This document shows positions 4,984 through 7,572 of a DNA stretch of 7,572 nt, in pieces. A model generated the notes under the pieces. The model was not told where the DNA came from and searched no databases. It saw only the letters and a program-made list of their open reading frames with translations. Origin of the DNA: Phycisphaera sp. (GTDB lineage Bacteria; Planctomycetota; Phycisphaerae; Phycisphaerales; Phycisphaeraceae); the NCBI GenBank assembly GCA_029287335.1, contig JARFRI010000204.1, forward strand, positions 1-7,572. Reading direction: 5' to 3'. The position numbers and the translations under genes were made by a program. Position 1 is the first letter of the stretch, and each line of letters begins with the position of its first letter.

Positions 4984-7572
4984 ATGGCCACCAAATCCAC
5001 TAAAAAGACGACCAAGAAGACCACCGCCAAAGCCAAGGCCGGCAAAATGGTCTACTACTTTGGCAAGACCAAAGTCGATGGCAAGCCCAATCAAAAAATT
5101 CTGCTCGGCGGTAAGGGTGCCAACCTCGCTGGCATGACCTCCATCGGCCTGCCCGTCCCCGCTGGCTTTACCTGCACGACCGAGTGCTGTGACCAGTACT
5201 ACAAGCAAGGCCGTAAGCTGCCTGCGGGTCTGATGGATCAGGTCCACACCGCGGTCAAGCTGCTGGAAAAAGAGAACGGCAAGAAGTTCGGCTCCAATAC
5301 CGACCCGCTGCTCGTCTCCGTCCGCTCCGGTGCCGCCCAGTCGATGCCCGGCATGATGGACACCGTCCTGAACCTCGGGCTTAACGACGAGTCCGTCGTC
5401 GGTCTGGCCAATGCGACCGGCAACGAGCGCTTCGCCTACGACGCATACCGTCGACTGCTGAACATGTACGGCGACGTTGTCATGGGTGTCGATCACCACG
5501 CGTTTGAAGAAGAGTTCAACAAGATCAAGAAGGCTCAAGGCGTCAAGATCGATACCGATGTCAACGCTGCTGGCCTGATCAAGCTCTGCGAAGCCTACAA
5601 GGCCGTCATCAAGAAGCACGCCGGCATGCCCTTCCCGCAAGACGCGATGAAGCAGCTTGAGCTTGGTATCACCGCTGTGTTCAAGTCGTGGATGGTCCCG
5701 CGTGCGATCCGCTACCGCCAGATCAACGAGATGATCGGCCTGGCCGGTACTGCGGTGAACGTGCAGACCATGGTCTACGGCAACATGGGCGAAGATTGCG
5801 GCACGGGCGTCGCCTTTACCCGCGACCCCTCGACCGGTGCGAACAAGTTCTACGGCGAGTTCCTCGTTAACGCACAGGGCGAAGACGTCGTGGCAGGCAT
5901 CCGCACGCCGATCCCTTGCGACCAGATGCACAAGTGGAAGGCCCCCAACGACAAGACGATCGGCAAGCGCCTGCACGGCGAGCTGATGAAGATGAAGAAG
6001 ACCCTCGAAGCGCACTACAAGGATGTCCAAGACATCGAGTTCACCTTCGAGAAGGGCAAGATGTTCATGCTGCAAACGCGTACCGGTAAGCGTACCGGTG
6101 CCGCGGCGGTGAAGATCGCTTGCGACATGGTCAAGGAAAAACTGATCACCGAGAAGACCGCAGTCATGCGGATCCCGGCGAACGACCTGACCCAGCTCCT
6201 GCTGCCATCGTTTGACCCTAAGGCGAAGGCCAAGGCATCGCCGTTGACCGTCGGCCTGCCCGCGTCGCCTGGTGCGTCGTTCGGTGCGTTGGCGTTCACG
6301 GCTGAAGAAGCTGTTGAGCGAACTCACCAAGGTGAGCGCGTCCTGCTGGTGCGTCAAGAGACCAGCCCGGAAGACGTCGATGGCATGCACAGTGCCGACG
6401 GCATCCTCACCTCGACCGGCGGCATGACCAGCCACGCAGCGGTTGTCGCGCGTGGTTGGGGTAAATGCTGCGTGGCCGGAGCGGGCGAAGTCGTCATCGA
6501 CGCCAAGGCCGGCAAGATCAAGGTCGGCGGCAAGACCTACGGCCGCAAGGATGTGCTGTCGATCGATGGCAGCACCGGCGAAGTCTTCGCGGGTGAAATG
6601 GGCACAATGACGCCTAAGCTCTCCGGCGATTTCTCGACCGTCATGAAGTGGGCCGACAAGTACCGCAAGCTCGCCATCCGCACCAACGCGGATTCGCCTG
6701 CCGACGCCAAGCGTGCCCGGGACTTCGGCGCAGAAGGCATCGGCCTGACGCGGACCGAGCACATGTTCTTCGAGGGCGACCGCATCATAGCGATGCGTGA
6801 GATGATCCTCGCCGAGACACTGGGCGATCGTCAGAAAGCGCTCAAGAAGCTGCTACCGTTCCAACGCAAGGACTTCACGGGCATCTTCACTGCGATGAAG
6901 GGCTTGCCTGTGACGGTTCGCTTGCTCGACCCGCCGCTGCACGAGTTCCTCCCGCACGACGCGAAGGGCATCGCCGAGGTCGCCAAGACCCTGGGCGTCA
7001 AGCCCGCCAAGGTCAAGGCCCGTGTTGCCATGCTGCACGAGTCCAACCCGATGCTTGGTCACCGTGGTTGCCGACTGTCGATCACCTACCCCGAGATCCT
7101 GACCATGCAGGTCACCGCGATCACCGAGGCGGCGATTGCTTGCAAGGCCAAGAAGATCTATGCAAAGCCTGAGATCATGATCCCGCTGGTTGGCACCGTG
7201 AAGGAACTCGCGATTCTTCGTGAGAAGGCCGAGGCAACGATCAAGACCGTCAAGCTCGCCAAGAAGTTCAAGGGCAAGATGGATATCACCATCGGCACGA
7301 TGATCGAGATCCCGCGTGCAGCGCTGACCTCAGACGAAGTGGCGACCGAAGCCGACTTCTTCAGCTTCGGCACCAACGACCTCACGCAGCTGACCTTCGG
7401 CTACTCGCGTGACGACGTCAACACCTTCCTTCCCGACTACATCGGCCAGGAAATCCTCGAGAAGGACCCGTTCCAGTCGCTCGATACGACCGGTGTTGGT
7501 CAACTTGTTGCCATGGGTGTCGAGAAGGGCCGATCGACCAAGAAGAAGCTCAAGGTCGGCATCTGTGGCGAG
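4984..7572 (+). CDS. ppdK: Pyruvate, phosphate dikinase (3' end beyond window)
   Basis: PPDK interconverts pyruvate + ATP + phosphate and phosphoenolpyruvate + AMP + pyrophosphate in the cytosol, for gluconeogenesis or PPi-based glycolysis. The visible 863 residues cover nearly the whole enzyme. The N-terminal ATP-grasp domain has LLGGKGANLAGM (40-51, K44) and SVRSGAAQSMPGMMDT (112-127, R114). The central phosphohistidine domain has GGMTSHAAVVARG with the catalytic H484 and, two residues before, T482, the site used by PPDK regulatory proteins in other organisms. The C-terminal TIM barrel has R590 (GLTRTEHMF), R646 (VRLLDPPLHEF), E775 (GTMIEIPRAAL), N798-D799 (FGTNDLTQ) and the catalytic C861 in GICGE at the window edge. 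These align with the Clostridium symbiosum enzyme at a steady shift of 22-30, so only some 40 residues should be missing. The first 21 residues are a Lys/Thr/Ala-rich tail outside the family core. All key residues are intact. It is transcribed divergently from lysC. Confidence 0.97.
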   Translation, partial: MATKSTKKTTKKTTAKAKAGKMVYYFGKTKVDGKPNQKILLGGKGANLAGMTSIGLPVPAGFTCTTECCDQYYKQGRKLPAGLMDQVHTAVKLLEKENGKKFGSNTDPLLVSVRSGAAQSMPGMMDTVLNLGLNDESVVGLANATGNERFAYDAYRRLLNMYGDVVMGVDHHAFEEEFNKIKKAQGVKIDTDVNAAGLIKLCEAYKAVIKKHAGMPFPQDAMKQLELGITAVFKSWMVPRAIRYRQINEMIGLAGTAVNVQTMVYGNMGEDCGTGVAFTRDPSTGANKFYGEFLVNAQGEDVVAGIRTPIPCDQMHKWKAPNDKTIGKRLHGELMKMKKTLEAHYKDVQDIEFTFEKGKMFMLQTRTGKRTGAAAVKIACDMVKEKLITEKTAVMRIPANDLTQLLLPSFDPKAKAKASPLTVGLPASPGASFGALAFTAEEAVERTHQGERVLLVRQETSPEDVDGMHSADGILTSTGGMTSHAAVVARGWGKCCVAGAGEVVIDAKAGKIKVGGKTYGRKDVLSIDGSTGEVFAGEMGTMTPKLSGDFSTVMKWADKYRKLAIRTNADSPADAKRARDFGAEGIGLTRTEHMFFEGDRIIAMREMILAETLGDRQKALKKLLPFQRKDFTGIFTAMKGLPVTVRLLDPPLHEFLPHDAKGIAEVAKTLGVKPAKVKARVAMLHESNPMLGHRGCRLSITYPEILTMQVTAITEAAIACKAKKIYAKPEIMIPLVGTVKELAILREKAEATIKTVKLAKKFKGKMDITIGTMIEIPRAALTSDEVATEADFFSFGTNDLTQLTFGYSRDDVNTFLPDYIGQEILEKDPFQSLDTTGVGQLVAMGVEKGRSTKKKLKVGICGE

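Noticed and set aside
4942..6762. Very long open frame (606 codons) on the minus strand opposite ppdK
   Set aside because: It lies entirely antisense to a gene with every PPDK catalytic motif intact. The translation is rich in His/Arg/Asp/Val repeats typical of reverse-complemented GC-rich codons and shows no family motif. It is an antisense shadow.

Overview
The window is a bacterial chromosomal segment with high coding density, standard genetic code and fairly GC-rich genes. The best guess at its source is a planctomycete, perhaps of the Phycisphaerae type. This rests on the style of the proteins (a Lys/Thr-rich N-terminal tail on pyruvate phosphate dikinase, a Firmicutes/Bacteroidetes-like aspartokinase, lineage-restricted unknown proteins) and on patchy Shine-Dalgarno use. 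It is a low-to-moderate confidence impression, not a demonstrated placement.

Layout. Positions 1-180 are non-coding apart from the last codons of ubiX. They hold two arms of a G-rich, telomere-like heptamer repeat (consensus TCTRGGG) in opposite orientation, around a spacer with short palindromes and an AT-rich stretch. From 165 to 4712 five genes lie on the minus strand and are transcribed right to left in this order: aspartokinase (lysC), a ten-helix AEC-type permease, a soluble helical unknown, a single-pass membrane-anchored unknown, and flavin prenyltransferase (ubiX). The gaps are 4, 24, -4 (ATGA overlap) and 39 bases, so they very probably form one operon. From 4713 to 4983 lies a divergent intergenic region. 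It contains a good sigma70-type promoter (TTGACG-N16-TAGAAT) pointing at ppdK, and so a leader of about 155 bases. From 4984 to the right edge runs pyruvate phosphate dikinase (ppdK), cut off just after its catalytic cysteine.

How the genes fit together. PPDK interconverts pyruvate and phosphoenolpyruvate, a node of gluconeogenesis and pyrophosphate-linked glycolysis. Aspartokinase commits aspartate to the lysine/threonine/methionine/diaminopimelate branch, and the permease directly behind it could move an amino acid or organic acid. UbiX makes prenylated FMN for a UbiD-type decarboxylase, which is not in the window. The link between lysC, the unknowns and ubiX is positional only.

I found no CRISPR array, defence system, transposase, tRNA or rRNA. 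The features that ordinary annotation leaves unexplained are the inverted heptamer repeat with strong G-quadruplex potential that overlaps the 3' end of ubiX, the two unknown proteins, and the histone-H1-like tail on PPDK.
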